The notes beneath the pieces were generated by a model. That model was not told the origin of the DNA. It ran no database searches and was given only the letters and a program-made list of their open reading frames with translations. A DNA stretch of 64,000 nt, taken from Gemella sp. GL1. GTDB taxonomy: Bacteria; Bacillota; Bacilli; Staphylococcales; Gemellaceae. Positions 7,807 to 17,614 of the stretch are shown in pieces. Location of the stretch: the NCBI RefSeq assembly GCF_013415365.1, contig NZ_JACBYB010000021.1, positions 62,001 through 126,000 of the forward strand. Direction: 5' to 3'. Each line of letters begins with the position of its first letter. Within the stretch, counting starts at the first letter, position 1. Position numbers and translations under genes: made by a program.

Positions 7807-7835
7807 TTGACTATAGATCACTTAAGTTATATAAT
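7807..7835 (+). promoter_or_regulatory. Promoter of trkA-trkH
   Basis: TTGACT (7807-7812), 17-base spacer, TATAAT (7830-7835), 54 bases before the trkA ATG. The 180 bases before it are AT-rich and show no c-di-AMP riboswitch that I can recognise. Confidence 0.65.
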
Positions 7836-7889
7836 TAGCAATAGCTTAAATTATATTAAATATAAATTTTTAAAATTAGGAGAAATTCT

Positions 7890-9275
7890 ATGAAAGCAAT
7901 TATTATTGGTGGTGGTAAAGTAGGAACTCTGCTTTGTGAAGAGCTATCCACTACTTACGAAGAACTCACAATCATTGATACCAATGAGAATTTGGTCAAA
8001 AAAATTATTGAGCTTTATGATATTCAAGGAGTAGTTGGGAATGGTGCCAATTCTAATATTTTAGACGAAGCTGGTGTCCGTGAATCTGATATGTTTATTG
8101 CTGTAACTACCAGCGATGAAATTAATATTATATCTTGTATAACTGCTAAACAAATGGGGGCTAAATATACAATTGCTAGAATTCGAAATCCTGAATATAC
8201 ACAAACAAATGAATTTTTAAAGAATAATCTAGGTATTGATTTAATGCTAAATTCCGATTTAGAGACAGCAAAACAGATAAACCACATGCTCAGATATCCA
8301 TCTGCTAATAGAGTTGAGACTTTTGGAGAAAATAGAGTTAAAGTTATAGAAGTAACTATAAAAGAAGAATCTGTTCTTAATGGTATTCCCCTTGTTAACA
8401 GTAAGTCCATTATTGATTTTCCAGCCGTGGTATGTCTTGTTGAAAGAGGAGGAGAAGTCATCGTTCCTCGTGGAGATTATATTTTCCGAACTGGCGATAA
8501 AGTTCATTTTACTGCAGATGATGAAAATATTAAAAAATTCTATAAATTACTTGGTAAAAAAGAAAATATTGATAGAAAAATTAAATCTTCACTTATTATT
8601 GGTGCCAGTAGAATCTCTCACTATCTAATAGAATTGCTACAAGACAGTGGTTTTCATGTGAAAAATATTGAAATAAATAAAGAAAAAGCCATTAAAATGA
8701 GTATGAACTATCCTAACATTGATGTTATTTTAGCAGATGGTTCTGATAGCGATACTCTTATAGAAGAAGGTATTGAAACTTTTGACTCTTGCATCGCTCT
8801 TACTGGTCTTGATGAAGAAAACATTATTATTAGTCTATACGCCCACAAATTAGGTGTCCAAAAATCTATCGCTAAAATCAATAGAAATTCCTTAACTCAA
8901 ATTGCAGAAGATATTGGTCTTTATTCTTCTATCACTCCTAAGAGAATTGTTGGGGATATAATTGCTAAATATTCTAAATCTCAGCAATGCAGTAAAGATA
9001 CTGGAATTGAAAATATTTATAAGATTGCTAATAATCAAGCTGAACTTATAGAATTTAAGGTAGATTCTTCAAGTAAAATCACTCGAATACCTATTAAAGA
9101 TTTACGAATAAAAGAAAATATTGTTGTAGCTTTTTTAATAAGAGGTAATGAATTAATCTTCCCGACTGGAAATGATGTAATTAAGGAAAATGACCATGTT
9201 GTAATTGCAAGTTATAAACTCAATATTACAGAAGTTGATGAAATATCTAAAGGAGGATTTTCTAGTGAATTATAG
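7890..9275 (+). CDS. trkA: Trk potassium uptake regulatory subunit TrkA
   Basis: 461 residues, the full two-lobe form. It is a peripheral NAD(H)/ATP-binding gating ring of the potassium transporter. Residues 1-130 form the first Rossmann domain (MKAIIIGGGKVGTLL, then IIDTNENLVKKI), followed by a TrkA-C domain (~140-220); the pattern repeats from about 233 (SSLIIGASRISHYLIELL) with a second TrkA-C at the end. The second glycine motif is less canonical. RBS AGGAGA. Its last 11 bases overlap the trkH start, so translation is coupled. Confidence 0.93.
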   Translation: MKAIIIGGGKVGTLLCEELSTTYEELTIIDTNENLVKKIIELYDIQGVVGNGANSNILDEAGVRESDMFIAVTTSDEINIISCITAKQMGAKYTIARIRNPEYTQTNEFLKNNLGIDLMLNSDLETAKQINHMLRYPSANRVETFGENRVKVIEVTIKEESVLNGIPLVNSKSIIDFPAVVCLVERGGEVIVPRGDYIFRTGDKVHFTADDENIKKFYKLLGKKENIDRKIKSSLIIGASRISHYLIELLQDSGFHVKNIEINKEKAIKMSMNYPNIDVILADGSDSDTLIEEGIETFDSCIALTGLDEENIIISLYAHKLGVQKSIAKINRNSLTQIAEDIGLYSSITPKRIVGDIIAKYSKSQQCSKDTGIENIYKIANNQAELIEFKVDSSSKITRIPIKDLRIKENIVVAFLIRGNELIFPTGNDVIKENDHVVIASYKLNITEVDEISKGGFSSEL

Positions 9276-10722
9276 AATTATTTACTATATCTTAGGCCGA
9301 ATTATGCTGCTTTTATCCTTTTTCTTATTATTTCCTAGCATATGTGCTTTTATCTATAATGAACCCAAAAAAAATATTACTTCCTTTCTTTATACAATCC
9401 TTATTTCCTTGGTAATATCTTTAATATTCCAAATATTAGCAAATCCTAAAACTATGAAAAAAAACTTTTATGCTAAAGAAGGATTTGTTATCGTAGCTAT
9501 AACTTGGCTTATATACTCATTTCTCGGTTCCCTACCTTTCTATTTTTCAGGTTCTATAGAAAATTTCTTAGATTCTATTTTTGAATCTACTAGTGGATTT
9601 ACAGCAACTGGATCTTCTATTCTTACGAATATAGAAATCATGCCCCACAGTATGTTGTTTTGGAGGAGTTTAACTCACTTTATTGGTGGAATGGGAGTAA
9701 TTATTTTTGCCATAGTACTCTTACCTAGGTCACCTCACAATATACATATTATGAAAGCTGAAATGCCCGGCCCTATTTTTGGTAAACTAATGTCTTCCAT
9801 GAAAAATACAGCAATTGGTCTATATAGTCTCTATATTATACTAACTATCCTACTTTTCTTCCTGCTTGTCATATCTGGAATTGGAGTTTTCGATAGTATA
9901 AATCTAGCCCTTTCTACGGCAGGAACTGGTGGATTTGCTCCTAAGAATCTAGGAATTGCCGCTTATTCCAATGATTATATTACTTTCGTAATTGCGATAT
10001 TTATGATTTTATTTGCCCTTAATCTAAATCTTGTATATATGATTATTGTAAAAAGATATTTTAAAGCATTTAAAAGTGAAGAATTACGTTGGTTCTTATC
10101 ATTTATTATTTTATCGACTTTTGCAATATTCATTCACTCTCTAATATCAATAAATTTTGAAAGTGAAAGATTGTTAGACGTATTTTTCACAGTATCTTCC
10201 ATAATTTCAACAACAGGATTTACATATAGAAACTTCAGTGATTGGTCAATGTTTTCACAATTGCTTATATTATTTCTTATGATTATAGGTGGTTGTGCTG
10301 GTGGGACAGCAGGCGGTCTTAAAATACCACGTATCATGTTTCTTTTTAAGAATACACAAAATTATATACATAAATGTATTAACCCAAATAAAATTACGAC
10401 AATTACAATTGAAAAAAAAACATTAGAAAATCAAGATATATTTTCTAACTACTTAATTCTGTATCTTATGACTTTTTCTACTTTGGTACTATTAATTTCT
10501 ACCCAATTAGATGATTTTGAAAAAGTTTTTACACTGGTCATGAGTACACTTAACAATATAGGACCCGGTTTTAATTCATACGGTCCATTTGAAAATTATG
10601 CAGACATACCTTACTTAGGAAAGTTATTCTTGACTATATCCATGTTACTTGGACGTTTAGAAATAATACCTTTTATAGTTCTATTAGCTCCTCAAACTTG
10701 GAGAAGAAAAAGAACAAAATAA
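9265..10722 (+). CDS. trkH: Trk potassium transporter membrane subunit TrkH
   Basis: About 485 residues in the membrane with the four pore repeats of the Trk/Ktr family: TSGFTATGSS (~113), TAGTGGFAP (~220), STTGFTYRN (~330) and NNIGPGFNSYG (~430). I start at the GTG at 9265 because AAAGGAGG lies nine bases upstream and the start overlaps the trkA stop; the upstream in-frame ATG would lie deep inside trkA without a site. It forms the ion-conducting channel gated by TrkA. Confidence 0.92.
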   Translation: MNYRIIYYILGRIMLLLSFFLLFPSICAFIYNEPKKNITSFLYTILISLVISLIFQILANPKTMKKNFYAKEGFVIVAITWLIYSFLGSLPFYFSGSIENFLDSIFESTSGFTATGSSILTNIEIMPHSMLFWRSLTHFIGGMGVIIFAIVLLPRSPHNIHIMKAEMPGPIFGKLMSSMKNTAIGLYSLYIILTILLFFLLVISGIGVFDSINLALSTAGTGGFAPKNLGIAAYSNDYITFVIAIFMILFALNLNLVYMIIVKRYFKAFKSEELRWFLSFIILSTFAIFIHSLISINFESERLLDVFFTVSSIISTTGFTYRNFSDWSMFSQLLILFLMIIGGCAGGTAGGLKIPRIMFLFKNTQNYIHKCINPNKITTITIEKKTLENQDIFSNYLILYLMTFSTLVLLISTQLDDFEKVFTLVMSTLNNIGPGFNSYGPFENYADIPYLGKLFLTISMLLGRLEIIPFIVLLAPQTWRRKRTK

Positions 10723-10726
10723 AAAT

Positions 10727-10816
10727 AACCACAGTATTTTAACATACTGTGGTTTCTATTTAAAATATTTGTTTAAACACTATAAAAGCCAACCATCTGA
10801 TAAATGGTTGGCTTTT
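10727..10816. terminator. Two terminator hairpins between trkH and radA
   Basis: First hairpin AACCACAGTAT with its complement (10727-10754) followed by TTCTATT. Second hairpin with 13 pairs, AAAAGCCAACCAT and complement (10784-10816), ending in TTTT on the plus strand and flanked by A-rich DNA that gives a U-tract on the minus strand. They separate the converging trkH and radA. Confidence 0.75.
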
Positions 10817-10888
10817 ACTATTCCGTATAAATTCCAATCATACACATCTCAAGAATGGCTTTGTTATAGTATTTATAAAATTATTAAT

Positions 10889-12274
10889 TTAAAATATATC
10901 TTTGAATACCAAATCTAGACATTTATTAATATCTTTAACCGGTATAACCTCTATTCCTGTTATTTTTTCTAATCCCTTCTTATTAGAAAACGGAATAAAA
11001 ACCCTAGTAAAACCATGTTTTTTTGCTTCTTTAATTCTTTGTTCAATTCTAGAAACTCTCCTAATTTCTCCAGTCAAGCCTACTTCTCCAATAAAACAAT
11101 CATGCATATCTACCGCCTTATCTTTGAAACTAGAGGCTACTGAAACTAAAACACCTAAGTCTACTGCTGGATCATCAATTTTTACTCCCCCTGCAACTTT
11201 AACATAAATATCTTGCTGTTGTAGTAAGTATCCTGCCTTTTTCTCAAGCACAGCCATTAATAAAACTAGCTTATTATATTCTAATCCAGTAGAAATTCTT
11301 CTAGGATTATTAAAAGCTGTTGGTGTAGTCAATGATTGTATTTCTACTAAAAGGGGGCGAGTTCCCTCCATTGTTCCTACTATAGTAGCACCAGATAAGT
11401 CTCTACTTCTTTCTTCTAAGAAAATTTCTGATGGATTTTCCATATCTACTAATCCATGACTTTGCATTTCAAATATACCTAGTTCATTAGTAGAACCAAA
11501 ACGATTTTTCACAGTTCTTAATATTCTATATGCGTGATGTTCTTCCCCCTCAAAATACAACACAGTATCTACCATATGTTCCAACATCTTAGGACCTGCA
11601 ATAGTACCCTCTTTAGTAACATGTCCTACTATAAATATTGCAATATTTAATGATTTTGCAATTTTCATCAAATGTTGGGTTGATTCCCTAACTTGAGTAA
11701 TGGAACCTGGAGAATTTTCTAAATTAGGATTATATACCGTTTGAATAGAATCAATAACTAAAAATTTAGGTTTTATTTTTTGAATTACTTCATAAATCAT
11801 ATTTAAATCTGTTTGTGAATAGACAAATAATTCATCTGTAAGAACACTCATTCTATCTGCTCTAATTTTCACCTGTCTAACCGACTCTTCTCCAGATACA
11901 TATAATACATCATGTTCTTTCGCTAAATATGAAGATATTTGTAACAATAAGGTAGACTTACCAATGCCAGGATCCCCTCCTAAGAGAATTAAAGAACCTG
12001 GAACTATTCCTCCACCTAGAACTCTATTAAGTTCTGAACTATCAGTTAAAACTCTAGGTACATCTTGTTTGGAAATGTTTTTTAATTTTTCTACTTGAAC
12101 CGCCATACTTTTACTGTCACCTGACGCAAATGTTTTATGCTTTTCATTAACAGTAACTTCCTTAATTTCTTCCATAGATGCCCATTTGTTACAACTAGGA
12201 CATTTTCCTAAATATTTAATACTTTGATAACCACAGGCATCACACTCATACTTAACCGTAACTTTTTTTGCCAT
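10889..12274 (-). CDS. radA: DNA repair protein RadA
   Basis: 461 residues. RadA/Sms is a RecA-related branch-migration helicase used in recombination repair and transformation. Visible in order: N-terminal C4 zinc finger (CDACGYQ...CPSCNKW, residues 11-31), Walker A GGDPGIGKSTLL near 98, Walker B FLVIDSIQ, the RadA signature VKNRFGSTNELG near 255, and a C-terminal Lon-protease-like domain (VKVAGGVKIDDPAVDLG). It is 12 bases downstream of clpC, the same linkage as in Bacillus. Confidence 0.95.
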   Translation of the reverse strand: MAKKVTVKYECDACGYQSIKYLGKCPSCNKWASMEEIKEVTVNEKHKTFASGDSKSMAVQVEKLKNISKQDVPRVLTDSSELNRVLGGGIVPGSLILLGGDPGIGKSTLLLQISSYLAKEHDVLYVSGEESVRQVKIRADRMSVLTDELFVYSQTDLNMIYEVIQKIKPKFLVIDSIQTVYNPNLENSPGSITQVRESTQHLMKIAKSLNIAIFIVGHVTKEGTIAGPKMLEHMVDTVLYFEGEEHHAYRILRTVKNRFGSTNELGIFEMQSHGLVDMENPSEIFLEERSRDLSGATIVGTMEGTRPLLVEIQSLTTPTAFNNPRRISTGLEYNKLVLLMAVLEKKAGYLLQQQDIYVKVAGGVKIDDPAVDLGVLVSVASSFKDKAVDMHDCFIGEVGLTGEIRRVSRIEQRIKEAKKHGFTRVFIPFSNKKGLEKITGIEVIPVKDINKCLDLVFKDIF

Positions 12275-12286
12275 ACTTTTACCTAA

Positions 12287-14749
12287 TTATTTCTTAACAA
12301 CAAATTCATCTTTTTTGTAATCTATATTTATAAGTCCACTTAAGTCCGGATTTTTTAATAATTCTTCACTTAATAAATCTTCGATATTCTTTTGAAGACT
12401 TCTTCTAAGTGGCCTAGCTCCATATTCTTTTATACTTCCATCTTCAATAATTTTATCAAGTGCCTTTTTAGTCAATTTAATTTCAATATTTCTATCTTTT
12501 AATTTGCTAGACAATGTGTCAATCATTAATAATGAAATTTTCTCTAGGTCTTCTTTTTCTAAAGATTTAAAAACAACTATATCATCAATACGGTTCAAGA
12601 ACTCTGGTCTATATTGTTTCTTCAAGGCTTCCATCATAGTTTTTTGAATATTTTCATAATCATTTTTAATAGAATCACTTCCTGCGAAACCTACAAATTT
12701 CCTATCATTAAGTTCACTTACTCCTACGTTAGATGTCATTATAATAATAGTATTTCTAAAATCAATCAATCTACCATTAGAATCTGTTAAACGTCCATCA
12801 TCTAAGACTTGTAATAAAATATTGAAAATAGATGGGTGGGCTTTTTCAATCTCGTCAAATAAAACTACTGAGTAAGGTTTCTGTCTAACAGCTTCTGATA
12901 ATTGACCTGCCTCACCATAACCTACATAACCTGGAGGTGCCCCAATCAATCTACTAATTGAGTGAGCTTCCATAAATTCACTCATATCAATACGAATCAT
13001 ATTATCTTCACTTGCAAACAATGCTTCTGATAATGATTTTGCCAATTCTGTCTTTCCTACCCCTGTTGGACCTAAGAAAATAAATGATCCAATAGGTTTA
13101 TTTTCTGATTTAAATCCACTTCTAGCACGTCTTACAGACTTAGCTAAAGCTGTTACTGCTGCATCTTGCCCTACTACACGTTTATGCAAAATTTCTTCAA
13201 GATTTAATAGTTTTTCACTTTCTGTCTGATTAAGTTTAGTAACTGGTATTCCCGTCCAAACTGCCAATACTTCGGCTATATGATCTTCTGTTATTTGAAC
13301 CTTTTCCTTTTCTAAACTTTCTTTCCAAGCTATTTTAAAATTAGAAATTTTATCAACGAGTTCATTTATTTCATCACGTTTTTTAGCTGCTATTTCAAAC
13401 TCTTGATTTTGCACAGCATTATCTTTTTCTTGATTTAATCTTGCTAAATCGTCTTCATATTTTTTAAGTTCATCTGGAGACTTATAAAATCTAAGTTTTA
13501 CTTTTGAAGCAGCCTCATCAATAAGATCGATAGCCTTATCTGGTAAAAATCTATCATTGATATAAATAGATGATAATTTAACAGCCGCTTCTAACGCTTC
13601 TTCTGTTATCTCCACATTGTGATGCTCCTCATACTTGTGTTTTAAACCTTTTAATATATTTACTGTATTTTCAGTCGAAGGTTCTTCCACCTTAATTGGT
13701 TGGAATCTACGTTCCAGTGCTGCATCCTTTTCAAAATACTTTCTATATTCTTCCGTAGTTGTAGCACCGATAATTTGAATAAGTCCACGTGATAAGGCTG
13801 GCTTTAAAATATTTGACGCATCTGCAGAACCCTCTGACCCTCCAGCACCAATAATCGTATGAATTTCATCAATAAATAAAATTATATTCCCAGCATCCTC
13901 AATTTCTTTAATTATATTTTTTAATCTCTCTTCAAATTCCCCGCGATACTTAGTTCCCGCAAGTAGTGATCCCATGTCTAGAACCATTACTCTCTTACCA
14001 ATTAAATTAGCTGGTACATTTTGAGAAACTATTCTCTCTGCCAATCCTTCTACGATAGCAGTTTTACCTACTCCAGGTTCCCCTACTAATACAGGATTAT
14101 TCTTAGTTCTTCTATTTAATATTTCAATCATTCTTATGATCTCTTTATCTCTAGCAAGAACCGGATCTAATTTTTTATTCATTGCATCCCTAGTTAAATC
14201 TTTAGATAAAGAATTCAACAATTTAGTCTTAGCACTTGTATCTTCTTTTTCTTCTCCACCTTTAAATGAATCAAAAATTTTAGAGAATAAGCCTTGATTT
14301 TGTTTTAATGATGCCAGCAATTCTTCAAATAAAGAATCTACATCAAGATTTTCTTCCATTAATAACTTAACAGCTGTAGAATCTGTTTGGTTTAATAGTG
14401 ATAGTAACAAATGCTCTGATGAAACTACAAATGATTTTGTTTCATCAGCATAGCTTTGACTTTTTTCAATTGTATTAATAGCAGCTGCTGTATAATCTAA
14501 ACGCTTTAGTACATTATTATAAAAATCTGTACCTTCTAACTCTTCTTTATATAATTCTTCTACATCATCCTTAAATTGCCCATAAGTAATTCCATACTTA
14601 TTCAGTATCTTACATGCCAAGGTATTAGGCATGTCCAAAATTGCCAACAGTAGATGTTCTGTGCTAACAGCCTTTAAAGATAAGGATCTTGATTCTTCTT
14701 TGGCATTAGTTAAGACCATCAAGGCTGATTCGTTAAATCTAATATACAT
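12287..14749 (-). CDS. clpC: ATP-dependent Clp protease ATP-binding subunit ClpC
   Basis: 820 residues. Hsp100 unfoldase that feeds ClpP. Order: Clp-N double repeat (1-145), first AAA+ module with GEPGVGKTAIVEGLA near 222 and IDEIHTIIGAGG, middle coiled domain with the UVR-like segment (NQEFEIAAKKRDE, ~430-470), second AAA+ module with GPTGVGKTELAK near 560 and GAPPGYVGYGEAGQLSEAV, and C-terminal D2-small domain. The start overlaps the ctsR stop. Regulated with ctsR by the CtsR operator upstream. Confidence 0.96.
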   Translation of the reverse strand: MYIRFNESALMVLTNAKEESRSLSLKAVSTEHLLLAILDMPNTLACKILNKYGITYGQFKDDVEELYKEELEGTDFYNNVLKRLDYTAAAINTIEKSQSYADETKSFVVSSEHLLLSLLNQTDSTAVKLLMEENLDVDSLFEELLASLKQNQGLFSKIFDSFKGGEEKEDTSAKTKLLNSLSKDLTRDAMNKKLDPVLARDKEIIRMIEILNRRTKNNPVLVGEPGVGKTAIVEGLAERIVSQNVPANLIGKRVMVLDMGSLLAGTKYRGEFEERLKNIIKEIEDAGNIILFIDEIHTIIGAGGSEGSADASNILKPALSRGLIQIIGATTTEEYRKYFEKDAALERRFQPIKVEEPSTENTVNILKGLKHKYEEHHNVEITEEALEAAVKLSSIYINDRFLPDKAIDLIDEAASKVKLRFYKSPDELKKYEDDLARLNQEKDNAVQNQEFEIAAKKRDEINELVDKISNFKIAWKESLEKEKVQITEDHIAEVLAVWTGIPVTKLNQTESEKLLNLEEILHKRVVGQDAAVTALAKSVRRARSGFKSENKPIGSFIFLGPTGVGKTELAKSLSEALFASEDNMIRIDMSEFMEAHSISRLIGAPPGYVGYGEAGQLSEAVRQKPYSVVLFDEIEKAHPSIFNILLQVLDDGRLTDSNGRLIDFRNTIIIMTSNVGVSELNDRKFVGFAGSDSIKNDYENIQKTMMEALKKQYRPEFLNRIDDIVVFKSLEKEDLEKISLLMIDTLSSKLKDRNIEIKLTKKALDKIIEDGSIKEYGARPLRRSLQKNIEDLLSEELLKNPDLSGLINIDYKKDEFVVKK

Positions 14750-15279
14750 TATTTTCTCTCCTTATTGTATTTAATATTTTCTAAAAACTTAGTCAATAAA
14801 TCTTTAATATTATTATGCATAAGTTCTTGCACTGACAATACTAAATTAATATCTACTTCTTCTAATAATTTTAATGTATCCTTAGTATTTCTTTTGATCA
14901 TATCTAAAGAATTCATCATCATATCATAATCAAAAATACTAATATATGAATCTCTTTTTAAAATCCCTAATATTTTTTTATAATCAATTTTACTAGCTTC
15001 TTCCGAGTCCAGTGATTCAATAAGATAATCGATGTAGCTTACATTAGTTTGCATAGTAATCTTAGTAATGCGAATAAATCCTCCGCCACCTCTTTTAGAT
15101 TCTATAATAAATCCATGTTCAGGACTAAACCTAGTTTTCATCACATAATTTAACTGGGATGGTACACAATCAAATTTTTCAGCAACATTACTACGCTTTA
15201 ATGTGATATAATCTTCATTTGCTTCTAAAAATAATTGTTTAATGTATTGTTCAATTATATCTGTCATATTATTATTCAT
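14749..15279 (-). CDS. ctsR: Class III heat-shock repressor CtsR
   Basis: 176 residues. DNA-binding repressor of clp genes. The N-terminal winged helix includes FDCVPSQLNYVMKTRFSPEHGF and the glycine-rich wing ESKRGGGGFIRI near residue 62, both diagnostic. The C-terminal helical domain normally contacts McsA/McsB, but no mcsA or mcsB is present between ctsR and clpC here; streptococci have the same arrangement. RBS AAGGAGG. It represses its own operon through the site upstream. Confidence 0.95.
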   Translation of the reverse strand: MNNNMTDIIEQYIKQLFLEANEDYITLKRSNVAEKFDCVPSQLNYVMKTRFSPEHGFIIESKRGGGGFIRITKITMQTNVSYIDYLIESLDSEEASKIDYKKILGILKRDSYISIFDYDMMMNSLDMIKRNTKDTLKLLEEVDINLVLSVQELMHNNIKDLLTKFLENIKYNKERK

Positions 15280-15294
15280 GATTTATACCTCCTT

Positions 15295-15311
15295 ATTGAC
15301 CAAAATTGACT
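15295..15311 (-). promoter_or_regulatory. CtsR operator
   Basis: On the minus strand AGTCAAT TTT GGTCAAT: two direct heptads separated by three bases, matching the known CtsR box (A/GGTCAAA NAN A/GGTCAAA). It lies immediately before the ctsR ribosome site, so CtsR binding would block its own transcription start. Confidence 0.8.
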
Positions 15312-15332
15312 TTATTAAATTATATAATAAAA

Positions 15333-15354
15333 ATGCCTATTTTTCAATAGGCAT
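15333..15354 (-). terminator. Terminator of the amino acid ABC operon
   Basis: ATGCCTAT/ATAGGCAT hairpin followed on the minus strand by TTTTATTATA. It lies 30 bases past the ATPase gene stop. Confidence 0.7.
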
Positions 15355-15383
15355 GCATATTTTAAATATATAACTAATTTCTT

Positions 15384-16109
15384 TTATTTTAATACCTTAC
15401 TTAAAAATTCTTTAGTTCTTTCTTCTTTTGGATTATCAAATATTTGATCTGGGCTACCCTCTTCTAAAATAACTCCTCCATCAATGAATATCACCTTATC
15501 AGCAACTTCTTTAGCAAATCCCATTTCATGAGTAACAATTACCATTGTAAGACCTTCTGTAGACAATTCTTTGATTACATCAAGAACCTCCTTAACCATT
15601 TCTGGATCCAGTGCTGAAGTTGGTTCATCAAAAAGTAAAACTTCCGGCTTGTTTGCTAAGGCTCTGGCAATAGCAACACGTTGCTTTTGACCACCAGATA
15701 AAGCTGAAGGATAGACATCTTTTTTATCCAATAAGCCAACTCTCTTTAATAATTCTTCTGCATTTTTCATTAAAGTATCCTGATCTAATAGCCCCAATGT
15801 TTTAGGAGCAAGAATAATATTTTCTAAAACAGTCATATTATCAAATAGGTTAAAGTTTTGAAATACCATCCCTACTTTAGCTCTATGCTTATTCACATCA
15901 TAATCTTTATCTAAAATATTCTTCCCATCATAAATGATTTCTCCAGAACTAGCTTCCTCCAAAAGGTTCAAGCATCTAAGTGCAGTAGATTTACCAGATC
16001 CAGATGAACCAAGTATAACAACCTTCTCCCCCTTCTCTACTTTAAAGTTAACTCCCTTTAGTACCTGTAAATTTTTAAAATTCTTCTTTAAATTTTTAAC
16101 CTCTAACAT
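15384..16109 (-). CDS. Polar amino acid ABC transporter ATP-binding protein
   Basis: 241 residues, the standard GlnQ/ArtP size. Walker [10 protein letters not shown] near 35, Q-loop [10 protein letters not shown], signature [15 protein letters not shown] near 137, Walker [15 protein letters not shown], and H-loop [15 protein letters not shown]. It powers uptake through the permease encoded 12 bases upstream. Third gene of a binding protein-permease-ATPase operon controlled by a T-box. Confidence 0.94.
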   Translation of the reverse strand: MLEVKNLKKNFKNLQVLKGVNFKVEKGEKVVILGSSGSGKSTALRCLNLLEEASSGEIIYDGKNILDKDYDVNKHRAKVGMVFQNFNLFDNMTVLENIILAPKTLGLLDQDTLMKNAEELLKRVGLLDKKDVYPSALSGGQKQRVAIARALANKPEVLLFDEPTSALDPEMVKEVLDVIKELSTEGLTMVIVTHEMGFAKEVADKVIFIDGGVILEEGSPDQIFDNPKEERTKEFLSKVLK

Positions 16110-16121
16110 CTTCTCTTCTCC

Positions 16122-16763
16122 TTACTTTTCAAGTTTCTTCTCAAGTCCCTTAACGGCTTGCGATAGTACAAATGTAATTACAAAATAAATCCCTGCAGCA
16201 ACTAAGTATGGACCAAATGTCTCATAAGTTGCATTTTTAATAGCATTAGCTGCAAACATAATATCTGTAACCCCTACAAAATAAACAATTGATGATTCTT
16301 TTACTAATGAAATAAACTCATTTCCTAAGGCTGGTAGTGAATTTCTAAAGGCCTGTGGGATAACTATTAATTTCATCGTCTGACTATAGCTTAAACCTAA
16401 TGAACGTCCAGCTTCCATTTGGCCTTTGTCTATAGCATTAATCCCTGCTCTAAATACCTCACTAACATAAGCAGCTGAGTTAATTGATAGAGCAATTATA
16501 GCTGACATGAATGGCGAAAACTTAATTCCAATTTCAGGCAATGCAAAATAAATAATCATAATTTGTACTAATATCGGCGTATTTCTAATAATTTCTACAT
16601 AGATAGAAGCTAACCAACTAAGTGGTTTTATACTAGAAATTTTCGCTAAACAGATAAATACTCCTAAAAATAAACCTATTACTAACGCTAAAAAGGAAAC
16701 TTGAATAGTTGTTAGCGTAGCATCTATATACATTTGATAATATTTTGATAAAAAATTAAACAT
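16122..16763 (-). CDS. Polar amino acid ABC transporter permease
   Basis: 213 residues with about five membrane helices. HisM/GlnP family: N-terminal ATLTTIQVSFLALVIGLFLG, then EIIRNTPILVQIMIIYFALPE and the EAA loop EAGRSLGLSYSQTMKLIVIPQAFRNSLPALGNE (residues ~137-170) that docks the ATPase. A separate gene, not fused to the binding protein as in some cocci. RBS GGAGAAG. Confidence 0.93.
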   Translation of the reverse strand: MFNFLSKYYQMYIDATLTTIQVSFLALVIGLFLGVFICLAKISSIKPLSWLASIYVEIIRNTPILVQIMIIYFALPEIGIKFSPFMSAIIALSINSAAYVSEVFRAGINAIDKGQMEAGRSLGLSYSQTMKLIVIPQAFRNSLPALGNEFISLVKESSIVYFVGVTDIMFAANAIKNATYETFGPYLVAAGIYFVITFVLSQAVKGLEKKLEK

Positions 16764-16781
16764 CTTACTTCTCCTCTATTT

Positions 16782-17591
16782 TTATTCTTCTGTTTCTGCA
16801 ACCAGTGCAGCATACTTATTCAACTCTTGTTCAAACTTATTGTCAGCTTTTACTTTACTTATTACTTTGTTCACTTGATTTAAAAGATTTTCATTATTTC
16901 CTTTTTCAAGAGCGATAGCCATTCCATCTGACTCTGAATCTTTTTCTAATTTAAACGTACTTAATTTTAAATCTGCTTGTTTAGCTAAGGAAATCTTACT
17001 CACATCCTCTGCCATAAAAATAGCATCTATGTTCTCATTTGATAAATCTTGAAGTAAACTTGGTGTATCTGTCAATGCCTGAATTCTATCTCTAGGAATC
17101 TTAATTTCATCCAATAAAAACTTTTCTTGAATCGATCCTTTTTGAACACCTATTCTTATATTTTTCAGATCTTCCATAGATTTAATATCTTTATTTTTAA
17201 CTACAAAAGCCGACCCACTCACATAATAAATATCTGAAAAATCAACAACTTCACGTCTCTCTTCATTAGGATTCATCCCTGATAGAACCATATCAACACG
17301 ACCTGAATTTAAGGCTGGTAAAAGTGAATCGAATGACAATTGAACTACCTCTAATTGAACACCCAAGTCTTTAGCAACTTCTTCTGCTAAAAATATATCC
17401 GCACCTACCACTTTAACATTAGAATTTTCAGCTACATAAAATTCATATGGTGGATAATCTGGTGACACTGCTACAGTGATTTTTCCATTTTCTTTTATTT
17501 CACTTAGCTTATCAAGATTACCTTGCTTACTACAAGCACTAGCAATAAAAATAAAACATAAAGACAACAAGAATAAATATAATTTTTTCAT
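16782..17591 (-). CDS. Amino acid ABC transporter substrate-binding lipoprotein
   Basis: 269 residues. Lipoprotein signal: MKKLYLFLLSLCFIFIASAC with the lipid cysteine at residue 20. SBP family 3 fold: ITVAVSPDYPPYEF, VGADIFLAEEVAKDLG, LNSGRVDMVLSGMNPNEERREVVDFSD, and IGVQKGSIQ. The EERREVVDFSDIYY segment is typical of proteins that bind polar or basic amino acids. The upstream T-box appears to read CGT, which would make this an arginine or related basic amino acid importer; substrate is inferred from that. Confidence 0.9.
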   Translation of the reverse strand: MKKLYLFLLSLCFIFIASACSKQGNLDKLSEIKENGKITVAVSPDYPPYEFYVAENSNVKVVGADIFLAEEVAKDLGVQLEVVQLSFDSLLPALNSGRVDMVLSGMNPNEERREVVDFSDIYYVSGSAFVVKNKDIKSMEDLKNIRIGVQKGSIQEKFLLDEIKIPRDRIQALTDTPSLLQDLSNENIDAIFMAEDVSKISLAKQADLKLSTFKLEKDSESDGMAIALEKGNNENLLNQVNKVISKVKADNKFEQELNKYAALVAETEE

Positions 17592-17614
17592 AAATTACCT
17601 CCTAAAATATATTA

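Noticed and set aside
7621-7889. A c-di-AMP riboswitch controlling trkA
   Set aside because: The region is AT-rich with a plain promoter; I see no conserved ydaO-type core or terminator between promoter and gene.
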